Positions 1-10,388 of a stretch of DNA of 64,000 bases are shown piece after piece. A program made the position numbers and the translations under genes. The first letter of the stretch is position 1. Each line of letters opens with the position of its first letter. The DNA comes from Diadema setosum (Eukaryota; Echinodermata; Echinoidea; Diadematoida; Diadematidae): contig CM067070.1 of the NCBI GenBank assembly GCA_033980235.1, positions 25,844,627-25,908,626 of the forward strand, written 5' to 3'. Under the pieces are notes generated by a model. It saw only the letters and a list, made by a program, of their open reading frames with translations. It did not search any database and was not told the DNA's origin.

Positions 1-415
1 CTATACAAGCTCCGCTTTTCAGTTAATCACTAGTTTCCATCGATTTATTTACTTTTTAATGCCATTTCTGCAAAGTATGCACAGGCCTTATATTATTTGT
101 TTCATACTTATATAGTATTTATTCCCATATCCAGGTTGTACTAAACTTCATAGTTTTTATTCTTCTCCATTTCTCTATACTTTGTATTTTTATATGTATC
201 GCCTTTTGTTCTATGGAAAGAAAGTAGAACAATTGAAAAAGGCATATCTCAAGTTAAACAGACTACATCATAGCAGACTCCTCTTTGGTCTATGTTATAC
301 TTTCTAACACGTCCTTCACACGGATTCAAATATACGTGTCAGAGTATTTTGGCCTGGTGTCGTCATTCTTAATTGTGTACTGCAGTGCTTCGCTATACGA
401 GGGCGGTGGATCGGC
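1..415 (-). other. 3' flank / probable 3' UTR of the minus-strand gene ending at 416
   Basis: AT-rich sequence downstream, on the minus strand, of the stop codon at 416-418. Two minus-strand AATAAA hexamers (plus-strand TTTATT at 44-49 and 118-123) are possible polyadenylation signals. No other coding potential was seen. The UTR assignment is inferred from position only. Confidence 0.4.
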
Positions 416-645
416 TCACACGACCTCCAGGTTGTGTTCAACTGTATCGACCATTCCGCCGCCACCGCTGCCGCCAGCACCCCCTCTTCTTCCGACAGAG
501 CCTGCAGTCCTTTCCGGCACCTGCTTTTTAAGGCACCCCAGTCCCTTGGAACTGTTACAGACTTTCCAGTAGGTAAAGCAAAGACAGCAGAAAAAGCAAA
601 CAAGGATTAATCCAGCGACGACATACAGGAGCAAGTCCTCAGTGC
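416..645 (-). CDS. Terminal coding exon of an unidentified single-pass membrane protein
   Basis: On the minus strand an intron end (pyrimidine-rich, ...TTTTGTACAG) precedes an open frame of about 76 codons ending in TGA at 416-418. The exon starts in phase 1. The peptide begins TEDLLLYVVAGLILV and continues as a hydrophobic, cysteine-containing stretch of about 22 residues, which I read as a transmembrane helix. A short tail follows with basic residues, a Gly/Ser-rich linker and the C-terminus HNLEVV. The layout suggests a type I membrane protein with a short cytoplasmic tail; a terminal valine could be a PDZ ligand, but that is speculative. I do not recognise the family, and no convincing upstream exon was found to the right, so the ectodomain is unknown. 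Confidence 0.55.
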
Positions 646-715
646 CTGTACAAAATGATAAAACACGGAGACATGCATTTCGTGTATTGTAACGTATTAT
701 TTTGCCCAGCCACAA

Positions 716-751
716 AAACAACAACAACAGCAACAACTGTTACAAAACAAG

Positions 752-790
<39 letters not shown>
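716..790. repeat. CAA trinucleotide microsatellite
   Basis: An interrupted run of CAA/ACA, uninterrupted over roughly the last 40 bases. It lies about 70 bp upstream (minus-strand sense) of the terminal exon at 416-645 and is therefore probably intronic. Confidence 0.9.
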
Positions 791-791
<1 letters not shown>

Positions 792-2274
792 GAATGTTTT
801 CTCTTTTTTCATGTACAGACCTAAGTAACTGGTCCGTACGATGCTTCACCCACCCGTTTCCTGGCAACAGGTTGAATGCACCTGCAATAGTGTTGTATTT
901 GCACAGTGTATTATTGTACAGTGAACGAGGAGTCTTTCTATTTCTTTCTCTCCTGTTCTTTCTCACCATCTTTCATGGATTATCGCTATCCCCTTCTTCT
1001 TTGATTTTCTTTCTTAGCATCACCTGTGTACATGACCGTGTATGTTTTGTTGTGTGAAATAGTTTGTTTTTGTTGTAGCTAAGTAAGTCCATAGTTTGTT
1101 GAAACTGTTAATTTATTTCTTTGTGCATGTGGCCCCAATATTTAAGCGCGGCTTACTGGGGATCCTCCTGTATGGTACCTTGACTTTTTTTGTATTATGC
1201 ATCCGTTCTTTGTCACAATGATTTGCTTACCTTTCATGTGAAAAATCAGCCATGAATTATTATGAAGCATGTGTTTATTTCTGAAATGATCATAGTTGAT
1301 TATATTATGATTATATGCCCCCGCCTCATCTACATGGTAGACACAGAGAAACAATAGAACTTATCCATTTAAGCACGCGTGAGTAGGAGGGAATCTCATG
1401 ATTGATAATAACACATACCCCCGAAACTCCCCAAGTAATAACTTAACTCCTCTCACTATTCATAACCAGATCATGCCATGAATGTGTAAATAGTCCAAGC
1501 AATGCCAAAATATAATCAGTACCACTGGTTAACATTAAGGGCAAGTTAAAACTTTATTTTAACCCCCCCCCCCCACAAAGCATGCATAAAACAGTATTGT
1601 TGATAAATTTGAAAAACAAATAACGCAATGTGAATCATAAAGTTTATAAGATATGATATGTACATTAAGTACAATAACTAAAAACACCTTTGTATGCTTT
1701 GACGGGGTTCGGAACTAGTGTCCAGCTGGTGAATTGTCCAGTGTCATTATTTTTTGCTCTCCTTTTTCCATGATTATCAATCAGTTTCATTTTCATTTAT
1801 TCTTTTTAACTAAATGCAAGATCATCAATGAAAATGAATGATAGAATAATGATATAAACAATATCAATAACAAAAATTTAGTAAATGTCACTAACTAGCA
1901 GTAGCTATTTAACACAACAATAATGATAACAAAAACGATGATCAGGGTATTTTTTTTTTTGTGGTAATTTTATCACTACAACCATGCAATGTGTAATTCA
2001 AGTTTCAGTTTTCAAGTTTATTTCACATCTTTAAAAAAACACAACATAAGTAGAAATACAACATTTGCTTTTTCTTTTGCTAAGAAAGGCTGTTAGAGAT
2101 TCAAATGATATCTTAAATGCGTTGTGATGACACTAAGGTCAAACCAAATGTCAGCTTTAGCCAGCCTGAAACAGCTGATATCCCACAAAGGCAGGAGAAA
2201 GAAAAGGAATTGGAGTTATAAGCGGAAAATATATTAGATTTTTTTTTTTAAGTGAAAGTGGAAGAAAAAATTTG

Positions 2275-2305
<31 letters not shown>

Positions 2306-2612
2306 TGGCAGAGGATGAGTTGGCTTATTCATCCTTCTGAGTGGAGGAAATCCAGCAATAGACAGTTGGTTTTATACGACCATGGTATATATGACCTGTA
2401 CAGTATAGCACGGCTGACAAGCAATAGCCCAATAGATGCTCTGTACAGCCAAAAGGGGGTGTAGATGTTTTCGGTTTTTTCTGCTTTTTTTTTTAATCGA
2501 TCGTATCGAATTTTAGGTTCTGTCGTGGTTCCTATAAAAGAGGGCCTGTTGCAATCAAATTCCCAAACTGTTTTTATCGTCGCAAATGCTTTTTTCTTGT
2601 AACATAATTGTG

Positions 2613-2668
2613 TTTTCATTTCATTTCATTTCATTTCATTTCATTTCATTTCATTTCATTTCATTTTA
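2613..2668. repeat. (ATTTC)n pentanucleotide microsatellite
   Basis: About ten consecutive TTTCA/ATTTC units, nearly perfect, ending about 27 bp before the MITE at 2695. Confidence 0.95.
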
Positions 2669-2694
2669 TTTATCAAGTTTCCACACAAATCATA

Positions 2695-2944
2695 TGAAGA
2701 GTTTGTTCGCAAAAACCGATAAGTCCATTTTTGAAGATTTTGAAGTACGGTCTCTGTCATAAAGTACAAAATAATACCTTTTAAATGATATATTGGTCAC
2801 TACATACAAAGGGACATTTTTGGAGTTATGGTCAAAAGAAGCAAAAATTTTCTTATTATTCTCTTTATTTTTTCTTGAGCTTTAATCGCAAATATCTCCA
2901 TTTGGCAAATATGGACTTATCGGTTTTTGCGAACAAACTCTTCA
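2695..2944. mobile_element. TA-flanked MITE with perfect 34-bp terminal inverted repeats (copy 1)
   Basis: The ends are exact inverted repeats starting TGAAGAGTTTGTTCGCAAAA and continuing 14 more bases to ...AAGTCCAT. They are flanked by TA on both sides (CATA before, TATAG after), as for Tc1/mariner-type insertion. Length is 250 bp with no coding capacity. A second copy is at 12787-13035. Confidence 0.85.
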
Positions 2945-3472
2945 TATAGTGTTGTGTTTACAACATCCATCCATGACAATGTAAAGTAACACAAAAAAAA
3001 AATATAAGTTATAATTGCAGTATGTACAAATAGCATTTACATGGCACAAAATTAATATCAAATGAAATCATTCTCATGCACATTACATTCATGAAGGATA
3101 AGTGAAATTGTGTATGGTGTTGTCAACGAGCCCTGACGAAACATAGAATTCTCCACGTTCACAAACAAAATACTGTCCGTATGTAGAGAGTCGGAAGTTG
3201 TGCACGCATTGATAATATATATCACATGACGATTGTTATTATATAATTTTCATTATCACATTGATAAAAAAAAAATCAGCTGGTATGCATTTGTGCCAAG
3301 CGCATGTGACATCAATTGTTCTACTTATTTGTTGCACGTGACATTATGTGAATCAAATTATATATCGTTAAGAAACGATTAAAGAGAACAAAGAGAGAGA
3401 GAGAGAGAGAGAGAGAATTGGAAAAAAAAAGTGGTCCAAGGATAAACCTCAAAACATTTCTAAAAGAAAACA
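2945..3472. other. No gene seen
   Basis: AT-rich intergenic sequence with a (GA)n tract at about 3391-3417. No recognisable motif otherwise. Confidence 0.5.
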
Positions 3473-3897
3473 CGAGATATGAAACTCGTCACGCTGACGA
3501 GTTAGGTGATACGCTTGGGGAAAAATACGTGCCGTAAACATAAAACCTATAATCGGCTGGTTTTGATACCTTGCCTTTAATCACAATTTTCAGTGTGATG
3601 ACGTCATCAAAGTACAAAACAATGACATGGTCTTGAAAGACAATTGTTCAAAGTACAACACCTCCGTCGTCGTCATTACATACTATGATCGGTTTGACAA
3701 AGTCAGCCTGCAACATTTTGCAGCAGTCGAAGCAATTTGGTCTCCAACACAAAGAGGGATATGGTGTGTGTGTGTGTGTGTGCGTCTGTGTGTGTGTATA
3801 GGTGCGTTTATATACGAATGTGATTTCTACATGGACGAATATGTAATACAAAATTGAAGAAAAAAAAAGTAAAATAGCTAAGTATTTTGTTTCGTGA

Positions 3898-3972
3898 TCT
3901 TGTGGGGTTCGAGCCCGCACGTGTGCAACCTCACGTCTCTGAGACGTCGCCTTTAACCACTCGGCCATACGT
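3898..3972 (-). pseudogene. tRNA-Leu(CAG)-like sequence in unit 1
   Basis: On the minus strand a textbook leucine-type A box TGGCCGAGTGGT (3956-3967) is followed by an anticodon arm with loop CTCAGAG (CAG at the anticodon position) and a degraded B box (GGCTCGAACCCC). The acceptor halves do not pair, so it is not an intact tRNA. The same sequence recurs in units 2 and 3. Confidence 0.6.
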
Positions 3973-4837
3973 CTCGACGAGAAAATATGAGGAACGTAAA
4001 CTTATGTATGTGAAAGATGAATCAGGAATCGTTTTGTCCACATTCCATTCTCATTTTCAGTTTTAAACTGCAAAATTGTCAAACTGATGAGGAGATTTCA
4101 AAAAATAAAATGCATGATTACTGCAGCTTATTGTCTCAGTTACCACATACTTAGGTTACAGAGGAAATGGAGCAAAATCAGCTGAGATAAAGGTGCTTAA
4201 ACGTTGTCAAGTCAATGCACATAAAAAAAAAAATCACCCCCATAGACATAACACGTAAACTTGTCTGATTTTGAGTCTTTACCATTAATAACAATTTGAA
4301 GTAAGATGGTAAGTCTTCTCGAACCAAGAGTGTGGAACGTAAGCTTCTACGTGAAAGATGAATCATGACGATCACCCGTGACCGACACATCTTCAAAGGG
4401 ATCAGTTATTAGAAGTGGAAGCCCTCGTGCCAAGCATATTGTCTCAGCAATTCCAAAGCAATGATACCCTTACATTTAGGCATACCATAATTTCCCTCTG
4501 AAATCAATGGTAGGTATTATTCATGTACAATTGCTTGCCTTGTCCATAAACTTTGCTTTACAAACTTTTTACAGTGAAACGTGTCATAACATAATTCTGT
4601 AACTCCATTAGCAGGAATTGACTACATAAAGAAAGATATATCAAATTGAACGCTTAGCGCGTATAACTAAGGGGAATTTTAGCCTGATGCTCTGTTCTTC
4701 ACTGCTCAGATACCAACAACACTCATTACCTACGGCTACGTATAGAGAAACAGCCATGACGAAAATAAGTTATTTCTTTTCTTTGGCAGATAGACACACA
4801 ACCCCTTTAAACCACACTATAATTGACATGGAGGGAC

Positions 4838-5425
4838 ATGAAAAAGTTCATTACTACTTCTAAACAGTGATGCCTTCTACTCATGTGGCACAAGATACCT
4901 CTATAGCCACATAAAACCTGTCTACAACTCCGTTATTGCGTCAAACAATAACATCCTGGAATTTCAAAGAGATGAGCGAGACGCCATACACCTGGCCTAG
5001 AGTTAATTCATTCAGTTGCCATTCCTGCTCCAGTTGAGTTATCCAAATTATTTTCCGACCTGTCTTGTGACAATATAACAGGAACAAACGTAGAGAAAAG
5101 GAAAGGGAAAAGGAAAGGTGGCAAGCGGGGCACTGTACCAAGGGCAATTTAAACAATACGTATGATAAATGAAGCAAATCCAACCTCCAGCCTCCGACAA
5201 AAAAAAAAAAGGAACTTGAGCGACTGTGTGTCGTGGGGTAGTATAATTGATAAGATAATACGATAAATGACATCGATCGGAATAAAGCTGAACTGCCAAA
5301 AGAAACACAAAGAAAGAGAGAGAAAAAAAATGATAGCGTCCTGCGGGTCTCGAACATCTCGTCCTAAGGTAGTATAATGACCATGCAGCGCGCTAAGTGA
5401 CTATAAAGCCACACGGCTGTACCGA
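4838..5425 (-). repeat. tRNA-derived SINE-like sequence, copy A (degenerate)
   Basis: First member of a tandem pair; it matches 5525-6105 closely from CATGAAAAAGTTCATTACTA onward. The tRNA-like head is at about 5339-5420 on the minus strand, with a weak A box and a mutated B box (TGTTCGAGACC). The body runs leftward. Copies A and B are separated by an (AT)n tract (about 5456-5497). Confidence 0.6.
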
Positions 5426-5452
5426 AGATCGGATGTGAAATTTATCTTTAAT

Positions 5453-5500
<48 letters not shown>

Positions 5501-5524
5501 CTTAAATATTTATACCAAATACAA

Positions 5525-6105
5525 CATGAAAAAGTTCATTACTACTACTAAACAGTGATGCTTTCCATTCATGTGGCACAAGATACCTCTATAGCAACAT
5601 ATAACCTGTCTACAACTCCGTTATTGGGTCAAACAATAACAACCTGGAATTTCAAAGAGATGAGTGAGACGCCATACACCTGGACTAGAGTTAATCAATT
5701 CAGCTCCCATTCCTGCAAGTTATTTAAACGTACATGTTCCTACCTATCCTGTTACAGTATAACAATAACCAATGAAGAGAAAAGGAAAGAGCAAACGAAA
5801 GGTGGCAAGCGGGACACTGTAACAAGGGGCAATTTACAACATTAAGTGTGACAAAATTAATGAAGCAAACCCAATCTCCAAACTCCAATACAAAACAAGG
5901 GAAATAGAGCAGCCGTGTTCACGGGTTACGTACACTTGATAAAATAATACGATAAATGACATCGGAGTAAAGCTGAACTGCCGAAAAAAAAAGAGAAACA
6001 AAGAAAGAACGGATAAAAGTCCTGCGGGAGTCGAACCTCTCGCCTTCCGGTATGGTGTTATGAACAACCAGCGCGCTAACCGATTATGCCACATGGCTGT
6101 CCTGA
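5525..6105 (-). repeat. tRNA-derived SINE-like sequence, copy B (intact A and B boxes)
   Basis: Minus-strand head with A box TGGCATAATCGG (6080-6091) and perfect B box GGTTCGACTCC (6027-6037). An anticodon-like loop TTCATAA resembles a Met(CAT) tRNA. The remaining ~450 bp toward 5525 is a non-tRNA body shared with copy A. Pol III transcription is possible from the box sequences but not shown. Confidence 0.65.
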
Positions 6106-7493
6106 AGATCGAGTGCGAAACTTAAATCTAAATACTATCGTGACAGTGTTGACTTGTGATGGCGCTATTCAACTTTCCACAAGTGGCAGCGTGGATTCGA
6201 TCAATATACAGTTGCAAAGAAAAATTGGGAATCGTTCCGTACAGATTGCATTCTCATTTTCAGTTTTAAATTGCAAAATTGTCAACCTGATGAGGAGATT
6301 TGAAAACATAAAATGCATGATTACTAAAGCTTATTGTCTCAGCTACAATATATTTATGTTTCAGAGGAAATGGAGTAAAATCAGATGAGGTAAAGGTGCT
6401 TAAACGTTGTCAAGTCAATGCATGGTTTTAAAAAAAATCACCTCCCATAGACATAACACGTAAACTTGTCTGATTTTGAGTCTTTACCTTTAATCACAAT
6501 TTCTAGTATGATGACGTCATCATATTTCAAAACCATTACATGGACTTGAAAGGCAAATGTTCAAAGTGCAACATATCTGAATTTGGGGTAATATTGAGCT
6601 TAAACAACAGAGATACGAGCAAATGAATGTCAGAAACAGTACCTCAAAAAAATCAATTCCACTTTTTTGATTTAAAATGACGATATGATGACGTCATCGC
6701 GTTTGCCTGGCAATACTGATACTTGGAATGTTATTTACAATTCATATACTTTTGTAATATGCAATATAAATATAGGGTCAACGGACGATTTAAAGAGCTA
6801 TGGCGAAATAAACAAAGACATATTTTTTCACTATATTTGCAGAAAGACGCGCACGCGAAATTTCAACTTTGACGCCAGTGCATTCCTTTGTTATAGGTCG
6901 GAATCGATCGGAAATCAATGGATATTATTACTCAAAGTATCAGGAATCCAAATCAGTCAAAAAAATTCCATTTTCATGTTGCTTACGGGCTCTGCTCGCG
7001 AAATTGCGCGGACGGACGCGCACGCGAGAAAATGTTTGAAACGCTTAAAATTGTCTGAAACTTCGAGATTTCCCATTGGGAAGTCGTTTTGAGCCTTTTA
7101 AAATTTTGACGCGCGCTTACGCGCGCGTAATGATGACCTGTGTAACTAGCGTTAAAAAGTAAGATAGAGCGTGACCTGAACTTCATGTCCACCGAAAATG
7201 ATACAGAAATGACATCTAGTTATGAAGTTATGATCGATCATGTGACAAGGTCCGAAAATCACAAAATGGCGCCTAGATGACGTCATAGATATGTTACTGT
7301 CATGAAAACCTTATTGTGGCTAGATTTTGTCATGAGACATGTCGACTGAAAATGTCATGTTATTTCGTAATGTCATTCTTGAGATATTGACGACACAAAA
7401 TTGTCCAGAAAGAAAGAAGAATAAAAAAAAAATAAAGAGAGATTTTGACAATCACAATAGGTGATACGCTGATAGCGTATCACCTAATTACTA

Positions 7494-7580
7494 CAGTGGA
7501 CTCCCGTTATAGCGAAGTCCTCGGGACCGGCAGTTTTCTTTCGTTATATCGTTATAACAGAACAAATAAACAATACAAAA
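7494..7580. mobile_element. Left half of a split CGTTATAACG-type MITE
   Basis: Starts CAGTGGACTCCCGTTAT preceded by TA, matching the ends of the related elements at 48554 and 46001. The match continues through ...AAATAAACAATACAAAA and is then broken by Helentron-like units 2 and 3. The right half is at 11739-11828. Confidence 0.75.
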
Positions 7581-9589
7581 CGAGATATGAAACTCGTCAC
7601 AATGACGAGTTAGGTGATACGCTTGGGGTCATCAGATGTTGGTCATCTGTGATCAACAAAGAAAAGAATGTGATATAGGCACCTTGAAGTTATATTGAGC
7701 GTGCATGCGAAACCGTTTCTCTAACCACTCGGCCACGGGACATCCACGGAAATGGTAAGACAAAAAAACAACAACAATGTATAGATATAACAGGGGGAAA
7801 GTGAATGCCCACTCAACTAACGTGGCCGCGTGAACATCTATTGCACTGCTAGACGGAAAAGCGGCCTTGTAACGACTGATGTCGCTATGCCATTTCTGGC
7901 AACTTGGGAAAAATACGTCCCGCAGACATAAAACCTATAATCGGCTGGTTTTGATACCTTGCCTTTAATCACAATTTTCAGTGTAATGACGTCATCAAAT
8001 TACAAAACAATGACATTGTCTTGAAAGACAATTGTTCAAAGTACAACACCTCAGTCGTCGTCATTACATACTATGATCGGTTTGACAAAGTCAGCCTGCA
8101 AAATTTTGCTGCAATCGAAGCAATGTGGTCTCCAACACAAAAAAGAGGGATATGGTGTGTGTGTGTGTCTGTGTGTGTGTATAGGTGCGTTTATATACGA
8201 ACGTGATTTCTACATGGACGAATATGTAATACAAAATTGAAGAAAAAAAAAAGTAAAATAGCTAAGTATTTTGTTTCGTGATCTCGTGGGGTTCGAACCC
8301 GCAACCTCACGTCTCTGAGACGTCGGCTTTAACCACTCGGCCATACGTCTCGACGAGAAAATATAAGGAACGTAAACTTATGTATGTGAAAGATGAATGA
8401 GGAATCGTTTTGTCCACATTCCATTCTCATTTTCAGTTTAAACTGCAAAATTGTCAACCTGATGAGGAGATTTCAAAGAATAAAATGCATGATTGCTGCA
8501 GCTTATTGTCTCAGCTACAACATACTAAAGTTTCAGAGGAAATGAAGCTAAATCAGCTCAGATAAAGGTGCTTAAACGTTGTCAAGTCAATGCATGGTTT
8601 AAAAAAAAATCACCTCCCATAGACAATACACGTAAACTTGTCCGATTTTGCGTCTTTACCTTTAATCACAATTTAAGGTATGATGACGTCATCAAATTTC
8701 AAAACCATGACATTGACTTGAAAGGCAAATGTTTAAAGTACAACATATCTAAATTTGGGATAATATTGAGCTTAAACAACAGAGATACGAGCAAATGAAT
8801 GTTAGAAACAGTACCTCAAAAAAATTAATTCCACTTTTTTGATTTCAGATGATGATATGATGACGTCATAATGTATTTCGGGAAATATTGATACTTGAAA
8901 CGTTATTTCCAATTCATATGCTTTTGTAATATGCAATAAAAACATAGGGTCAACGGACTTTTTAAAGAGCTATGGCGAAATAAACAAAGACATGTTTTTC
9001 GCTATATTTCCACATAGACGCGCACACGAAATTTCAACTTTGACGCCAGCGCATTCCTTTGTTATAGGTCAAAATTGATCGGAAATCAGTGGATATTGTT
9101 ACTTAATGTATCAGGAATCCAAATCTGTAAAAAAATTTGCATTTTCATGTTGCTTATGCGCACTGCGCGCGAAAATACGCGGACGGAAGCGTACGCGCGG
9201 AACGCTTAAAATTGTCTGAAACTTCGAGATTTCCCATTGGAAAGTTCTTTTGAGCCTTTTAAAAGTTTGACGCGCGCGTACGCGCACGTAATGATGTCCT
9301 AGGTAATTAGCATCAAAATGTAAGATAGAGCGTGACCTTAACTTTATGTCCACCGAAAATGATACAGAAATGACCTTTAGTTATGAAGTTATGATCGATC
9401 ATGTAACGTGGTCCGAAAATCACAAAATGGCGCCTAGATGACGTCATAGATATGTTACTGTCATGAAAACCTTATTGTGGCTAGATTTTGTCATGAGACA
9501 TGTTGACTGAAAATGTCATGTTATTTCGTAATGTCATTCTTGAGATATTGACGACACAAAATTGTCCAGAAAGAAAGAAGAATAAAAAA
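7581..9589 (-). mobile_element. Helentron-like element, unit 2 (about 2.0 kb)
   Basis: Begins CGAGATATG then hairpin AACTCGTCA-caa-TGACGAGTT (7591-7611), then TTAGGTGATACGC. The body is colinear with unit 3 and with parts of unit 1. The unit ends at ...AGAATAAAA and runs directly into unit 3, so its own right-end hairpin is missing. It contains a tRNA-like 5' half (A box TGGCCGAGTGGT, 7724-7735), the tRNA-Leu-like sequence at 8280-8352 and TGACGTCA octamers at 7987, 8684, 8861 and 9439. No protein-coding frame is convincing. Confidence 0.55.
8280..8352 (-). pseudogene. tRNA-Leu(CAG)-like sequence in unit 2
   Basis: A box TGGCCGAGTGGT (8332-8343) and a perfect B box GGTTCGAACCC (8289-8299) on the minus strand, with anticodon loop CTCAGAG. 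The T stem is nearly paired but the acceptor stem is not. It retains pol III boxes, yet it is not a functional tRNA gene by structure. Confidence 0.65.
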
Positions 9590-10082
9590 CGAGATATGAA
9601 ACTCGTCACGCTGACGAGTTAGGTGATACGCTTGGGGTCATCAGGTGTCGGTCATCTGTGATCGACAAAGAAAAGAATGTGATATAGGCACCTTGAAGTT
9701 ATATTGAGCGTGCATGTAAAACCGTTTTTCTAACCACTCGGCCACGGGACATCCCCTGAAATGGTAAGGCAAAAAAGAAATGTATAGATATTACAGGGGG
9801 GAAAAGTCAATGCCCACTCAACCATCGTGGCCGCGTGAACATGTATTGCATTGCTAGACGGCCTTGTAACGACTGATGTCGCTATGCCATTTCTGGGAAC
9901 TTGGGAAAAATACGCGCCGTAGACATAAAGCCTATAATCGGCTGGTTTTGATACCTTGCCTTTAATCACAATTTTCAGTGTGATGACGTCATCAAAGTAC
10001 AAAACAATGACATGGTCTTGAAAGACAATTGTTCAAAGTACAACACCTCCGTCGTCGTCATTACATACTATGATCGGTTTGA

Positions 10083-10116
10083 CCAAGGAGGTACTAGGCG
10101 AGCCTAGTACCTCCTT
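10083..10116. mobile_element. Micro-palindrome insertion with 7-bp (or 5-bp) target duplication
   Basis: The arm CCAAGGAGGTACTAGGC, a GA loop and its complement interrupt GGTTTGACAAAG. GGTTTGA is present on both sides (10076-10082 and 10117-10123). The same site is empty in unit 1 (near 3691) and unit 2 (near 8079), so insertion, not loss, is the simplest reading. The last GG of the palindrome overlaps the duplication; it can also be read as a 36-bp palindrome with TTTGA duplicated. Confidence 0.85.
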
Positions 10117-10317
10117 GGTTTGACAAAGTCAGCCTGCAAAATTTTGCAGCAGTCGAAGCAATGTGGTCTCCAACACAAAAAAGAGGGATATGGTGTGTGT
10201 CTGTGTGTCTGTGTGTGTGTATAGGTGCGTTTATATACGAACGTGATTTCTACATGGACGAATATATAATACAAATTGAAGAAAAAAAAGTAAAATAAAA
10301 AAAAATTGTTTCGTGAT

Positions 10318-10388
10318 CTTGTGGGGTTCGAACCCGCAACCTCACGTCTCTGAGACGGCGCCTTTAACCACTCGGCCATACGTCTCGG
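10318..10388 (-). pseudogene. tRNA-Leu(CAG)-like sequence in unit 3
   Basis: Minus-strand A box TGGCCGAGTGGT (10367-10378), perfect B box GGTTCGAACCC (10324-10334) and anticodon loop CTCAGAG. It has the same unpaired acceptor as in unit 2. Confidence 0.65.

Larger units (their letters stand above)
646..2694. other. No gene seen; AT-rich sequence with simple repeats
   Basis: Holds a CAA-rich tract (716-790), a C homopolymer near 1562-1574, a G-run near 2290-2306 and the ATTTC pentamer array listed separately. Several short open frames are present but lack splice context or recognisable motifs. Confidence 0.5.
3473..7487 (-). mobile_element. Helentron-like (Helitron2/HINE-like) non-autonomous element, unit 1, rearranged
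   Basis: The left end carries a perfect hairpin, AACTCGTCA-cgc-TGACGAGTT (3483-3503), overlapping TTAGGTGATACGC. The right end is a hairpin of TAGGTGATACGCT and its complement (7458-7486) ending CTAA. So TTAGGTGATACGCT is a terminal inverted repeat that lies inside the hairpin at one end only. That asymmetry, the end hairpins and the lack of a clear target duplication are features of Helentrons; read on the minus strand, the 5' end is at 7487. Compared with units 2 and 3, this unit lacks about 270 bp after the left end and holds foreign sequence from about 4310 to 6200. No transposase or RepHel frame was seen. Confidence 0.55.

Noticed and set aside
8280..8352. Functional tRNA-Leu gene
   Set aside because: A and B boxes and anticodon loop are present, but the acceptor ends do not pair.
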